Source: Chryseobacterium scophthalmum (GTDB lineage: Bacteria; Bacteroidota; Bacteroidia; Flavobacteriales; Weeksellaceae). From it: a stretch of DNA of 64,000 nt. The stretch spans positions 124,001 through 188,000 of the forward strand of contig NZ_FSRQ01000003.1 in assembly GCF_900143185.1 (NCBI RefSeq), given 5' to 3'. Positions 43,304 through 53,118 of this stretch are shown one piece after another. The stretch's first letter is position 1, and each line of letters opens with the position of its first letter. The translations under genes and the position numbers were made by a program. Below the pieces are notes generated by a model that saw only the letters and a list, made by a program, of their open reading frames with translations, was not told the origin of the DNA and made no database searches.

Positions 43304-43666
43304 TTAGCAGCCGGCAATCTGCAGAGATTGATACAAAATGTATCTGGGTGCCGAAAGGTAAATACGGTTTTGGATGACCGCAATAGGTGTGTAAGTAAAA
43401 GATTGAGCAAATAAACAGCTCAGCCATTTTTGGCTTAAAATTGAATAATCAAATTTTACTTTTTCAATTGTATTAGAATCAGTATCATCCTGATCAGACC
43501 AACTGTATAGATCTGTCTGTTCGGTATTATCTGATTTTTGTAAAAAATGATTTTTTAAAGATTGGTCATGAGATAACTTATTATTTTGCTCTTTCTGCAC
43601 CAGAATACTAGTACAAAAAGCTGCAAAAAACAGTATCAACGAAAATAAAAAAAATCTTTTTTTCAT
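43304..43666 (-). CDS. Hypothetical exported protein upstream of the urease operon
   Basis: From ATG 43666 (MKKRFFLFSLILFFAAFCTS) the product has 120 residues; a longer frame to 43741 is possible. The start is a signal peptide or single anchor. The remainder is polar and Asp/Ser-rich (YSWSDQDDTDSNTIEKVKF), with an aromatic C-terminus (NRIYLSAPRYILYQSLQ). It has no recognisable domain. It has the same orientation as ureA, 149 bases away, and might be a metal-related periplasmic protein, but nothing in the sequence proves this. Confidence 0.45.
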   Translation of the reverse strand: MKKRFFLFSLILFFAAFCTSILVQKEQNNKLSHDQSLKNHFLQKSDNTEQTDLYSWSDQDDTDSNTIEKVKFDYSILSQKWLSCLFAQSFTYTPIAVIQNRIYLSAPRYILYQSLQIAGC

Positions 43667-43945
43667 GACCATGAAATGATGGCATAAAAGTATAACAATA
43701 TGAAAGGTCTGCCTATCAAAAAGATGATTTAATATATTCAAAATCGCAACAAAAATAATTGAATGAAAATTTCTGTTTTACTATTAATGATTGATTTTTA
43801 ACTAATTACTAAAATTTGAAGATGTGATAAATATTTAACTATTAATAATCAACCAGCTTTATCTTACCAAAAGATTTTGAATTTTTTTCTTTCCTTATAA
43901 ATGTTGTAAATTTGTAAAAAGCAAAAATTAAACAATACAACTCAT

Positions 43946-45571
43946 ATGTCAAAAGCAATTTCGCAAGTACCATTTGCAGTAAATGAGCCGGTAACTTCTT
44001 ACGAACCGGGATCAGCAGAAGTAAAATCTCTTCTTGCAACTTACAAAAAAATGTGGGCAGAAAAGATAGAAATCCCAATGGTGATCAATGGTAAAGAAGT
44101 AAAAACAGGTGATACCGTAAAACTTCAGTCTCCACAAGATCATGCACATGATTTCGGTTTTTATCACAAAGGAACTATGCAGCATGTAGATGATGCAATC
44201 AATACTGCTTTAGCGGCAAAAAAAGCGTGGAATGACCTAGGTTGGGAGCACCGTGCTGCAATTTTCTTAAAAGCAGCTGATCTTTTAGCTGGACCTTACA
44301 GAGACGTAATCAATGCAGCAACAATGATCGGACAGTCTAAGAATGTTCATCAGACTGAAATTGATGCAGCTTGTGAATTCATCGATTTCTTGAGATTCAA
44401 CGTAGAATTTATGACAGAAATGTATTCTGAGCAGCCGGTTTCTGATGCAGGAATCTGGAACAGAGTAGAGTACAGACCATTAGAAGGATTCTGTTTTGCG
44501 GTAACTCCGTTCAACTTTACAGCAATTTCAGGGAACTTGCCAACTTGTATGGCAATGCTTGGAAACGTTGTGGTTTGGAAGCCTTCAGACAAACAAATCT
44601 ATTCTGCAAAAGTAATTATGGATGTTTTAATCGAAGCGGGTCTTCCTGCAGGGGTTATTAACATGATCTTTACAGACGGAAAAGAAACTGCTGAGAAAGT
44701 AATGGCTCACAGAGATTTTGCAGGACTTCATTTTACAGGTTCTACAAAAGTTTTCCAGGGAATGTGGAAAATGATTGGTGACAATATTCACAACTACAGA
44801 ACGTACCCAAGAATCGTTGGTGAAACTGGTGGAAAAGACTTTGTAATTGCGCATCCTTCTGCAAACGTAGAAGCTGTAGCAACAGGTTTGGTAAGAGGTT
44901 CTTTCGAATATCAAGGACAAAAATGTTCAGCAGCTTCAAGAGCTTATATTCCTAAATCTCTTTGGGCTGATGTGAAAAAAGTAATGGAAACTCAAATTGC
45001 TTCAATTAAAGTAGGTTCTCCGGAAGATCCTTCAAACTTTGTGAATGCAGTGATCGATAAAAATTCTTTCGAAAAGTGTAAAGGTTATATCGACAGAGCG
45101 AATGCTTCAAACGTAGCAAACGTAGTAATTGGAGGAAAAACTGATGATTCTAAAGGATGGTTTGTATATCCGACAGTTATCGAAACTACAGATTCTCAGT
45201 ACGAAAGTATGGTTGAAGAAATCTTTGGCCCTATCTTATCTGTTTTCGTTTATGAAGATGCAGACTGGTCTGAAACTTTAAAAGTTGTTGATTCTTCTTC
45301 TCCTTATTCATTGACGGGTTCTGTATTTGCACAAGATAGATATGCTGTAAATGAAGCTTTCAAAGCATTAGAAAATGCTTCAGGAAACTTCTATATCAAC
45401 GACAAACCAACCGGTGCAGTTGTTGGTCAGCAACCTTTCGGCGGAGGTAGAGCTTCAGGAACAAACGATAAAGCTGGTTCTAAAATGAACTTGTTAAGAT
45501 GGACTTCTGTAAGATCTATCAAAGAAACTTTCGTTTCTCCTAAAGATTATAAATACCCATATCTTGGTTAA
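43946..45571 (+). CDS. pruA: L-glutamate gamma-semialdehyde dehydrogenase
   Basis: This is a 541-residue aldehyde dehydrogenase that converts glutamate semialdehyde (from P5C) to glutamate in proline degradation. Features are FCFAVTPFNFTAISGNLPTC, the NAD-binding FTGSTKVFQGMWK, the catalytic Glu in ETGGKDFVIAHPS and Cys in FEYQGQKCSAASR, and NDKPTGAVVGQQPFGG near the C-terminus. This is the stand-alone form rather than the PutA fusion. A perfect -7 box TAAATTTG lies at 43907-43914. Confidence 0.96.
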   Translation: MSKAISQVPFAVNEPVTSYEPGSAEVKSLLATYKKMWAEKIEIPMVINGKEVKTGDTVKLQSPQDHAHDFGFYHKGTMQHVDDAINTALAAKKAWNDLGWEHRAAIFLKAADLLAGPYRDVINAATMIGQSKNVHQTEIDAACEFIDFLRFNVEFMTEMYSEQPVSDAGIWNRVEYRPLEGFCFAVTPFNFTAISGNLPTCMAMLGNVVVWKPSDKQIYSAKVIMDVLIEAGLPAGVINMIFTDGKETAEKVMAHRDFAGLHFTGSTKVFQGMWKMIGDNIHNYRTYPRIVGETGGKDFVIAHPSANVEAVATGLVRGSFEYQGQKCSAASRAYIPKSLWADVKKVMETQIASIKVGSPEDPSNFVNAVIDKNSFEKCKGYIDRANASNVANVVIGGKTDDSKGWFVYPTVIETTDSQYESMVEEIFGPILSVFVYEDADWSETLKVVDSSSPYSLTGSVFAQDRYAVNEAFKALENASGNFYINDKPTGAVVGQQPFGGGRASGTNDKAGSKMNLLRWTSVRSIKETFVSPKDYKYPYLG

Positions 45572-45619
45572 TAAGTAATGAGTAATTGGCAATGAGTAAT
45601 TTATTGCCTCTATACATAT

Positions 45620-45656
45620 AGCTTCGGAACTTTGTGTTTCGGAGCTTTTTTATTTT
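45620..45656 (+). terminator. Terminator of pruA
   Basis: AGCTTCGGAAC pairs with GTTTCGGAGCT, with two G-U pairs, and is followed by TTTTTTATTTT. It lies about 48 bases after the stop. Confidence 0.8.
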
Positions 45657-45689
45657 AAGGCATCAGATATAAAATTAAATAATTTGAAT

Positions 45690-45740
45690 GAAAGAGTCCT
45701 GAAAGGACGATTTATCAAAGCATCGGGTAAAGCCCGATTA
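45690..45740. repeat. Hairpin pair of an interspersed-repeat type
   Basis: GAGTCCTGAAAGGACGA and CATCGGGTAAAGCCCGAT form two short hairpins in a gap without genes. The form recalls repeats scattered in Flavobacteria genomes; only one copy is seen in this window. Confidence 0.4.
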
Positions 45741-45759
45741 AATAATTAAGTAAAACAAA

Positions 45760-45785
45760 AAAAGTGACTCATTTGAATCACTTTT
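45760..45785. terminator. Terminator of the ABC transporter operon
   Basis: AAAAGTGA (45760-45767) pairs with TCACTTTT (45778-45785), and both flanks are A/T-rich. It lies just after the permease stop and can act in both directions between the convergent genes. Confidence 0.7.
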
Positions 45786-45811
45786 AATTTTGAATAATAT
45801 GTAAAATAAGT

Positions 45812-46657
45812 TTACCAGTCTCTTTTCTTTAAAATCAAATAAGATCCTAAAATAAATAAAGCACACCAAACTAAACAAGCAATAAGGCTTTCTGTAGGGT
45901 AAGTAAACTCATATTTTAAACCGAGCGCTTTTGCCATGTCAAGCCTTAATATTGGATTTGGGATTAAATTAGACATGCTTTCTAAAGGGAAGAGCTTGCT
46001 AATGAAAAAGTCGTTTTGAAGTACCTCATTTCTCTGTGGTCCTTTTAATCCGTTTATCTTTGAGAAAGTTTCAATCATTCCTAAAATCCATTCTCCAATC
46101 CACAATACAAAGAAAGCAAGAAAAACAAAAATCGATTTTCTTAACAGAATTGATAAAAACATTAAAAAGCAAAAGAATGCAAAGAGTTTTAAAAAATAAT
46201 TTCCAATGAAAAAGATTTCTTTATAAACCAGTGATGACTCTGTGGTTTTTGAATATTGAAAACCCAAAAACAGAGTAATTACAAATACAAGCAAAGTAGA
46301 AATAAATGTAAAAATACCTATGGTTAACAATTTAGAACCAATAAATTCTTCTCTGCTTAAACCATCGATTGTATTTTGTTTGAACATTCTATTGCTGAAT
46401 TCTTGGCAAATTGAAAAGACAATGATTAACCCAAGAAAAATTTTCAGCAAAGCAACCGTCCATGTTGTAAAATTCCAGATTGCAGGGAAATTATACATTC
46501 CTTGTTCTTTTAAATCAATTGGACTTCCGAAAAGCTCGAAATTAAGCAAACCTATACAAAGAAGTATAACTAAAATAGCAAAATACATAATGGTAAAAAC
46601 CTTGAATGGTGTATAATTCAGATTTTTATAATATTCTAATTTTAATAATTTCATCAT
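45812..46657 (-). CDS. ABC-2 type permease
   Basis: This is a 281-residue inner-membrane protein with six hydrophobic helices (for example IMYFAILVILLCIGLLNF and LFAFFCFLMFLSILL) and long loops. It has the layout of ABC-2 permeases that export drugs, lipids or antibiotics, with the typical amphipathic SNRMFKQNTIDGLSREEFIG segment between helices. It starts two bases after the ATPase gene and forms a two-gene exporter with it. The substrate is unknown. Confidence 0.85.
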   Translation of the reverse strand: MMKLLKLEYYKNLNYTPFKVFTIMYFAILVILLCIGLLNFELFGSPIDLKEQGMYNFPAIWNFTTWTVALLKIFLGLIIVFSICQEFSNRMFKQNTIDGLSREEFIGSKLLTIGIFTFISTLLVFVITLFLGFQYSKTTESSLVYKEIFFIGNYFLKLFAFFCFLMFLSILLRKSIFVFLAFFVLWIGEWILGMIETFSKINGLKGPQRNEVLQNDFFISKLFPLESMSNLIPNPILRLDMAKALGLKYEFTYPTESLIACLVWCALFILGSYLILKKRDW

Positions 46658-46659
46658 GA

Positions 46660-47562
46660 TTAATTAGTGTTTTTTACAAGTTCAAGGAATTGGTTTTCAA
46701 GCGATTGTTTTTTCTTGGCTAGGTGCGACAAGAAAATACCTTTTTCAGCAAGTTTCTGGTTTAATGTTGATGCAGAAATTGAGGCATCATCACGAACCTG
46801 TGCTTTTACGAGTTCACCTTCTGTAGAAACTGAAGTAAACCATTGAAGTTCTTCCAAAGCGTGCAAAAGCGCAGAATTATTATCTGCTTTCAATTCAAAA
46901 AAGCCTTGGTTGCTGGTTATTTCATCCACTCTTCCCGAATAAATGGCATTACCTTCTTTTAAAACAATTACATGACTGCAAATCTTTTCGATTTCATCTA
47001 AAAGGTGACTCGCAATAATGATGGTAATACCTTGTTTTGCAATAGTCCCGATAATTTCTCTGATCTGAATAATTCCTTCAGGATCTAAACCATTTGTAGG
47101 TTCATCCAAAATCAAAACTTCAGGATTGTTGAGCAAAGCAGAAGCAATTGCCAAACGTTGCTTCATCCCCAATGAAAAGGTTTTAAACGCATCTTTTTTT
47201 CTTTCTAAAAGTTTAACCGTGTTTAAAACTTCATCAATTCTAGAAAAAGGAGTTCCTTTGATTTCGGCAACAATTTTAAGGTTGGTTTCCGCACTTAAGT
47301 AAGGGTAGAAGTTAGGTTGCTCAATAATAGCTCCGATTTTTTTTAGCGTTTCAGGAGTTGTTCCTTTTTGCCCAAACCAAAACCAGTCGCCACTTGTGGG
47401 ATTAATGGTTGAAAGAAGCATCCCGAAAGTTGTCGATTTTCCACTTCCGTTGGGACCGAGAAGACCGTAAACATTACCTCTTTCTACATCAAAAGAAATA
47501 TTGTTGACTACGACTCTTTTGAATTTTTTCGTCAGATTCTTTACTGATAAAATTTTTTCCAT
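46660..47562 (-). CDS. ABC transporter ATP-binding protein
   Basis: From ATG 47562 (MEKILSVKNLTKKFKRVVVN) the protein has 300 residues. The frame is open further upstream through a heptamer repeat array, but those codons (repeated HHSSFII) are not part of the family. Walker A is GPNGSGKST, the signature is FSLGMKQR, Walker B is VLILDEPTNGLDP and the switch His is in IASHLLDEIE. It belongs to the CcmA/BcrA-like drug-efflux branch, with a C-terminal extension of about 80 residues. It powers the adjacent permease. Confidence 0.92.
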   Translation of the reverse strand: MEKILSVKNLTKKFKRVVVNNISFDVERGNVYGLLGPNGSGKSTTFGMLLSTINPTSGDWFWFGQKGTTPETLKKIGAIIEQPNFYPYLSAETNLKIVAEIKGTPFSRIDEVLNTVKLLERKKDAFKTFSLGMKQRLAIASALLNNPEVLILDEPTNGLDPEGIIQIREIIGTIAKQGITIIIASHLLDEIEKICSHVIVLKEGNAIYSGRVDEITSNQGFFELKADNNSALLHALEELQWFTSVSTEGELVKAQVRDDASISASTLNQKLAEKGIFLSHLAKKKQSLENQFLELVKNTN

Positions 47563-47629
47563 GTAGTATATTGTATGTACTATGAGTTTCTCTTTTTTGT
47601 GAAATGTTACAAAGAAGATTAATTTTAAT

Positions 47630-47691
<62 letters not shown>

Positions 47692-47765
47692 ACTTTTAGC
47701 TAACAACCAATAACTAACAACCAACAACCAATTTTTTTCATTAAATTTGATTTAAAGATGTTTGT

Positions 47766-49121
47766 ATGAAGTTAATTGAACTTGCAAAAGAATTAAAGGT
47801 TTCTGCAGAAGCCATCAAACAGTTTATTCAGGATTTTGATCTTGATTTGATAGACTGTATTTCTACTCAATTTGAAGTGAAAGAAGATTTTGAAAAATTT
47901 GCCCGTGAAAATGTAGATTTTTTAAAATTATATGAAAAGGATTTGGATGAAAATAAAACCGTTGAGCAAATTGCAGAAACCATCAATCAGCCTAAAGAAA
48001 AAATAGAAAAAGCCATTGAAGAAAATCCGTCAAATATTTTTGATAACGGATTGTTTCGCTCTTCGATTTCTAGTTATGGAATTGATCAGAAATTAGGCGG
48101 AAATTATAAGTTTGTCTACAATTATTTTGGAAATAAAACCAAGCTTCAGCAAAGAGATTTTATAGGTTACAGAGATCTTTTCTTTTATATTTCAGATGTT
48201 TTGGAGCCGTTTTTAAATCCTCAACAAACCAAAGACTGGGGAATTCATAAGCCTGCAGGAATTATTTTGTATGGACCTCCCGGAAGCGGAAAAATATTTT
48301 GGGCGAATAAAATTGCCGAAATCATTAATTATAAATTTAAAGAAGTTAAAAAACATTACCTCGGTACTTCATTTATTGACGGAAATCAAACCAATTTCAA
48401 TGATTTTTTGGTATCGATGATGAACGAAGATAGAGTGTTGCTATTCCTTGATGATTTTGATGAAATTATGATGGAAAGAAATGCTGAAAATAATGTGGCT
48501 TCCTGCAATCTCGAAACTCAGGAAATCATTCTTCATCACGTTTCAAAATTTGAAAGTGAAGGGGTTTTGATGGTGGGTTCTGCCAATTCTGTTGTTGATA
48601 TTAATGAAGAAATTCTTGCACCCGGAAGATTTGATGTTTTAGTTCCGATATTTCCACCAAATGCAGCGGAAAGGTCAGAAATCATTCTCTATTCAATGAC
48701 CAAAAATCTGGATAAAGATTCTCTGCTTTTCAAAATTCTTAAAAATAATAAAGCAGATAAAATTCCTTTCTGGACAGAAACGGTTGCAAAAATGAAGGTT
48801 TTCAGCAATACAATGCTTATCGATTTTACTCAAAGTTTAAAGAAGAGAATTAAAAACCGTTATCAGAGAACAAAAGATGAAAAACTAAAAATTGATGAAA
48901 CTCTTCTCAACGGTGCTTTACGTGATGCTGCAGCAAAATTAACGGAAGAATATCTCAATCAGATTGCCCAGTTTTTAAATGATGTGATTATCAATAATCT
49001 TGATGATTTCCAGATGAGAATTCACTCGCTAAAAGCTGAACTGGAAACCTATCAAACGGTGGAAGAACCAAGAAGAGAAATTGGTTTTATGCATAATGAT
49101 GAAGATAAAAAAGAAAAGTAA
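47766..49121 (+). CDS. AAA-family ATPase with IF2-N-like start
   Basis: This is a 451-residue protein. The first 30 residues (MKLIELAKELKVSAEAIKQF) resemble the small IF2_N-type helical domain. A central AAA module has Walker A IILYGPPGSGKIFWANK (residues 166-182), Walker B RVLLFLDDFDEI (about 223-234) and a sensor-like Asn in MVGSANSVVD, then an arginine-bearing APGRFDVL. The residue after the P-loop Lys is Ile177 where Thr or Ser normally contacts Mg, so activity may be altered. The C-terminus is charged and helical. Related proteins occur in Chryseobacterium; the cellular role is unknown. Confidence 0.75.
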   Translation: MKLIELAKELKVSAEAIKQFIQDFDLDLIDCISTQFEVKEDFEKFARENVDFLKLYEKDLDENKTVEQIAETINQPKEKIEKAIEENPSNIFDNGLFRSSISSYGIDQKLGGNYKFVYNYFGNKTKLQQRDFIGYRDLFFYISDVLEPFLNPQQTKDWGIHKPAGIILYGPPGSGKIFWANKIAEIINYKFKEVKKHYLGTSFIDGNQTNFNDFLVSMMNEDRVLLFLDDFDEIMMERNAENNVASCNLETQEIILHHVSKFESEGVLMVGSANSVVDINEEILAPGRFDVLVPIFPPNAAERSEIILYSMTKNLDKDSLLFKILKNNKADKIPFWTETVAKMKVFSNTMLIDFTQSLKKRIKNRYQRTKDEKLKIDETLLNGALRDAAAKLTEEYLNQIAQFLNDVIINNLDDFQMRIHSLKAELETYQTVEEPRREIGFMHNDEDKKEK

Positions 49122-49148
49122 TTTTAATTTAGTAAAATTTATAAACTT

Positions 49149-49190
49149 CCATCACTGTTTGATTTCGAAAAAATAGTGATGGATTTTTTG
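49149..49190 (+). terminator. Terminator after the AAA ATPase gene
   Basis: CCATCACT (49149-49156) pairs with AGTGATGG (49175-49182) and is followed by ATTTTTTGC. Confidence 0.82.
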
Positions 49191-49540
49191 CTTTAAATGT
49201 GAATATTTTTTGAGTTCAGTTTTTTTCATTTTCAATTGGTTTTTTTGAGAGTGTAAATATTTTTAAATCATTACTTTTTAGGTTTATAAATTATTCATAG
49301 TGTTTGTTTAATTAATGAGATTGTCATTTTTATTTTTGTGTTTTGTTGTTATAAATAATTAAAATTATTTGAAATATTAGTTTTTAAGCAATTCTATAAG
49401 CGGTGAGTATGTGTTGAGTATGTACTTTCAGTGCATAGAGTAGCACTTTTCAAAGGTCATCTAATATATTTGTTGAGGTTTTGATTCTAACGAAAACTTA
49501 GATCTATCAAAAAAGTTAATCAACATTAAATATAAAAACT
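49191..49540. other. AT-rich gap with a -7 box
   Basis: No gene is seen. TATATTTG at 49465-49472 fits the Bacteroidetes -7 consensus TAnnTTTG and is a likely promoter element for the T9SS protein, although no good TTTG lies at the expected upstream distance. Confidence 0.4.
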
Positions 49541-50500
49541 ATGAAAAGAAAACTACTTTCTCTTGGTGTAATTCTAACTTTGGCTCAGTTAAATGCACAG
49601 ACTTATCAAACATTAGCGGTTTCAGGATTTAATGCAGATGTGATTGCAAACGGAGTTGGCCCGTCTTTGAATTCTACAACGATGAGCTTAGATAAAGACA
49701 CCGATAATTTTGCTTATATGTCGAGAGATTTTAAAGTAAATTCTTCGGCTTCGGCTTTAACGTATGGCTTGCCGGAAAGTGGTTTGATTACTTCCGCAGT
49801 TTCTACAACCAGCGGATTAACTTATCAACTCGCTTCTTACTCTGCAAATAATTCTTTAAGACTTCCCAATGCAAATGATATTGGTACGCTCACTTTAGCA
49901 ACGCCAAAAGCTGCGAATATTCTGTATGTTCTTGCTGTAAGTGGAAGTGGTCCTTCAACAGGAGAGATAACAATAAACTTCCAGGATGCTACAACCCAGG
50001 TTTTCTCGGCGGTTAATTTTCAGGATTGGTATGACGGGACAAGTGCTGCAATTCAGGGAATCGGGAGAATTAACAGAGCTTCCAATGCTTTAGATGCAGG
50101 TGGTGGAACGAACCCCAGAATTTATCAGATTCCTTTAGCAATTAATGTTGCCAATCAATCTAAAATAATAACATCTGTTACTTTCAAAAAAACTTCTACA
50201 GCGGTAACGGTCATTAATGTATTTGGGATTTCCGCACAGGTTGCACAGCTTTCTGTTTCTGATGTTAAAAAAGCTAAAGACAAATCAGTTTATCCAAATC
50301 CTTTTTCGAATGAATTAAATTTAGCAGATATTTCAGATTTAGTTTCCATCGACGTTTTAGATTTTTCAGGTAAGACTGTAAAAAGAAATATTCAGCCAGA
50401 ATTAAAATTAGACCTTTCATTTTTAGATAAAGGAAACTACATTCTTGTTCTTAAAAATAAGAATGGAACTTCAACTTCTCAGAAAGTTGTTAAACATTAA
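49541..50500 (+). CDS. Secreted protein with T9SS type A sorting domain
   Basis: This is a 319-residue protein. A signal peptide (MKRKLLSLGVILTLAQLNAQ) precedes a Thr/Ser/Asn-rich body of about 215 residues with beta-rich repeats, and a C-terminal type IX sorting domain: VYPNPFSNELNLADISD, then VSIDVLDFSGKTVK and LDKGNYILVLKNKNG...QKVVKH. The sorting domain directs export across the outer membrane and attachment to the cell surface. The body has no recognised domain. Its own promoter and terminator flank it. Confidence 0.9.
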   Translation: MKRKLLSLGVILTLAQLNAQTYQTLAVSGFNADVIANGVGPSLNSTTMSLDKDTDNFAYMSRDFKVNSSASALTYGLPESGLITSAVSTTSGLTYQLASYSANNSLRLPNANDIGTLTLATPKAANILYVLAVSGSGPSTGEITINFQDATTQVFSAVNFQDWYDGTSAAIQGIGRINRASNALDAGGGTNPRIYQIPLAINVANQSKIITSVTFKKTSTAVTVINVFGISAQVAQLSVSDVKKAKDKSVYPNPFSNELNLADISDLVSIDVLDFSGKTVKRNIQPELKLDLSFLDKGNYILVLKNKNGTSTSQKVVKH

Positions 50501-50555
50501 TTTGGAGTTTTTTTCACTTTGATTATTATATAATTTACACGAAAATCATTGTGGA

Positions 50556-50590
50556 ACAAGCCGGTTTTAATTAATCGGCTTGTTTTTGCT
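50556..50590 (+). terminator. Terminator of the T9SS protein gene
   Basis: ACAAGCCG (50556-50563) pairs with CGGCTTGT (50576-50583), followed by TTTTGCTTTT. Confidence 0.8.
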
Positions 50591-50637
50591 TTTATAAATT
50601 AATAGTTATATTAAGTCGGTTTAAAATAATTTTAACT

Positions 50638-50805
50638 TTAACCACAAAAGAAACAAAAGACAATTATTGAGCTATTATTAGATAATCAAAGTTCTCAAAA
50701 GAATAAAAAATCAAAGATTTTTTTAAGGTTTTTGTGCGCTTTTTTCTTTATACTCATTAACTTTAAATAGAAATATCTAAATCTTTTGTTCCTTTTGTGG
50801 TTAAA
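50638..50805. repeat. MITE-like element with 23-bp inverted ends
   Basis: TTAACCACAAAAGAAACAAA and the three following bases (50638-50660) are inverted at 50782-50804 with one mismatch. The inside is AT-rich with no ORF. A similar end (TTAGCCACAAAAGAATCAAA) occurs alone near 53072-53095. Confidence 0.6.
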
Positions 50806-50960
50806 TAAAAAGTCTAAACAAGTTTTTCAATGAAAATTTTTTGAATTTTATATTAAATCTTAATGCCTTTCAAGCTCAATTTTCAAACTTTTAATTACTT
50901 TTTTAACATTACCAAAACTCGTGATTTTATCCGTAAATTTGCTTTTCAAATTTTTTAGTT

Positions 50961-52073
50961 TTGATTAATAACGACCAGATAAAAGAAATTCAATCTAGAA
51001 TTGAAGACCTTCATAAATATCTTCAAATTGATAAAAAGAAGATAGAGATTTCTAATGATGACGAAAAAACGGCAGCTCCGGAATTTTGGGATAACCCCAA
51101 AACTGCTGAGGTTTTCCTGAAGCAGCTTCGTTCCAAGAAAAAGTGGGTAGAAGAATATGAAGAGATCAATACTCAGTTTGAGGATCTTCAGGTTTTGCTT
51201 GAGTTTGCTAAAGAAGACCCTGATTCTGAAAAAGAATTAGATGAATCTTTCCCTCAATTATTAGAGAAAATAGAAAATCTGGAGTTTAAAAACATGCTTT
51301 CTAACGAAGGTGATGAGCTTTCTGCTGTTCTTCAAATTACTGCAGGAGCGGGTGGAACCGAAAGTTGCGACTGGGCTGCAATGTTGATGAGGATGTATAA
51401 TATGTGGGCGGAAAAACAGGGCTATAAAATAAAAGAACTGAACTTTCAGGAAGGTGAAGTTGCTGGTGTGAAAACCGTAACCTTGGAAATCGACGGAGAA
51501 TATGCTTTTGGTTATCTTAAAGGTGAAAATGGTGTTCACAGACTGGTAAGAATTTCTCCTTTTGATTCTAATGCTAAACGTCATACAAGTTTTGTTTCTG
51601 TTTATGTTTATCCGTTGGTGGATGATACGATTGAAATCAATATCAATCCTGCAGATATTTCATTTGAAACGATGCGAAGCTCAGGAGCGGGTGGACAAAA
51701 CGTAAACAAAGTAGAAACTGCGGTTCGTCTTCGTCATGCACCGACAGGAATTATCATCGAAAACTCAGAATCTCGGTCTCAGCTTCAGAATAAAGAAAAA
51801 GCAATGCAGCTTTTGAAATCAAGACTTTATGAAATGGAATTGGAGGAACGTCTGAAAGCTCGAAACGAAATTGAAGCCAACAAAATGAAAATCGAGTGGG
51901 GAAGTCAGATCCGAAATTATGTGATGCATCCTTATAAATTGGTGAAAGATGTACGCTCCGGTCATGAGACTTCAGATGTTGATGCCGTGATGAACGGAAA
52001 TCTAACGCCATTCCTTAAAGCGTTTCTGATGGCCGATGGAACGGCGGTTTCAGACGACGATTTAGACCTATAA
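50961..52073 (+). CDS. prfB: Peptide chain release factor 2
   Basis: This is a 370-residue factor that releases peptides at UGA and UAA. The start is taken as TTG at 50961, shortly after a perfect -7 box TAAATTTG (50934-50941), which leaves a very short leader. The stop-recognition tripeptide is in [12 protein letters not shown] (SPF) and the peptidyl-transferase loop in [13 protein letters not shown] (GGQ). The frame is continuous where E. coli prfB has its programmed frameshift (KYLQIDKKK here, no in-frame UGA), so this gene is not autoregulated that way. Confidence 0.95.
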   Translation: MINNDQIKEIQSRIEDLHKYLQIDKKKIEISNDDEKTAAPEFWDNPKTAEVFLKQLRSKKKWVEEYEEINTQFEDLQVLLEFAKEDPDSEKELDESFPQLLEKIENLEFKNMLSNEGDELSAVLQITAGAGGTESCDWAAMLMRMYNMWAEKQGYKIKELNFQEGEVAGVKTVTLEIDGEYAFGYLKGENGVHRLVRISPFDSNAKRHTSFVSVYVYPLVDDTIEININPADISFETMRSSGAGGQNVNKVETAVRLRHAPTGIIIENSESRSQLQNKEKAMQLLKSRLYEMELEERLKARNEIEANKMKIEWGSQIRNYVMHPYKLVKDVRSGHETSDVDAVMNGNLTPFLKAFLMADGTAVSDDDLDL

Positions 52074-52160
52074 AAAATCATGTTTACATTTTTGTTAAAA
52101 TATGCTAATATATTTTCAGCATAATTTTATTAAGCTTATTTTTGTTCATCATCATTACAT

Positions 52161-52877
52161 ATGGAAGAATTCAATAGCTGGAGAGATTTATTAAACCCCG
52201 AGTTTTATATCAACATGGGTGGGTTTTGGGTAATATTGTTTATCATATTTGCCGAAACAGGTTTATTTGTAGGGTTTTTCCTTCCGGGAGATTCACTGCT
52301 TTTTGTTTCAGGGATTTATGCGGTAGACATTATTTCTAAAACATTTGGTTCTACAGGAAGTGACTTTTTAGATACCACCATTTTGGCAAGTGCAGTCGCT
52401 TTTGCTGCGATTGTGGGTAATCAGGTAGGGTATTGGTTCGGAAGCAAAACCGGTCCTGCTTTATACAAGAAAAAAGACACGATGCTTTTCAAGAAAAAGT
52501 ATCTTTATCAGGCACACGATTTTTTTGAAAAAAACGGAGCTTTAGCAATTATCATGGCAAGATTTTTACCGGTAGTAAGAACTTTTATGCCAATTGTAGC
52601 AGGAATTGTGAAGATGGATAAGAAAGCTTTCCTTCGTGATAATATTATCGGAGGTATTCTTTGGTCTTTCAGTTTAATTTTTGCAGGACATTACTTGGAT
52701 AAGTTATTCCTTGATCAGTTTGGTATCAACCTGAAAGAAAAACTAGAGTTTATTATTATTGTAATTGTTTTGATTACAACTGTTCCTGTGGTTCTGAAAT
52801 TTATGTTTGGAGCACCAAAAGGAAATCCGAAACTGGAAGATGAAGTTTTGGAAGATTTGATTGATAAAGAAAAATAA
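52161..52877 (+). CDS. DedA-family membrane protein
   Basis: This is a 238-residue protein with the VTT/SNARE-associated fold. GLFVGFFLPGDSLLFVSG is the first conserved re-entrant segment, and ARFLPVVRTFMPIVAGIVKM is the signature with the functional Arg residues. DedA proteins act as lipid flippases or proton-dependent transporters in the inner membrane. The gene follows prfB by 87 bases and ends before a hairpin terminator. Confidence 0.92.
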   Translation: MEEFNSWRDLLNPEFYINMGGFWVILFIIFAETGLFVGFFLPGDSLLFVSGIYAVDIISKTFGSTGSDFLDTTILASAVAFAAIVGNQVGYWFGSKTGPALYKKKDTMLFKKKYLYQAHDFFEKNGALAIIMARFLPVVRTFMPIVAGIVKMDKKAFLRDNIIGGILWSFSLIFAGHYLDKLFLDQFGINLKEKLEFIIIVIVLITTVPVVLKFMFGAPKGNPKLEDEVLEDLIDKEK

Positions 52878-52894
52878 TCAATTTAAAAATATAG

Positions 52895-52932
52895 AAATAA
52901 CCTGCAACAAAATTGTAGGTTATTTTTTTGCT
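52895..52932 (+). terminator. Terminator of the dedA-like gene
   Basis: AATAACCTGCAA pairs with TTGTAGGTTATT, followed by a T-run, about 20 bases after the stop. Confidence 0.82.
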
Positions 52933-53118
52933 TCTAAAAAGCTTAGTATCATTTTTTAGCGTAAAGATTCTACAAATTAGGCAGATTTTCAACACAAATT
53001 ATCATCGAAACCTGCATAATCAGCGAGATAAAAAGAAATAATTATATAAGATTTTGGTACATGATATTTATTTTAGCCACAAAAGAATCAAAAGAAATGA
53101 TTAAAAAAGAATTGAATT

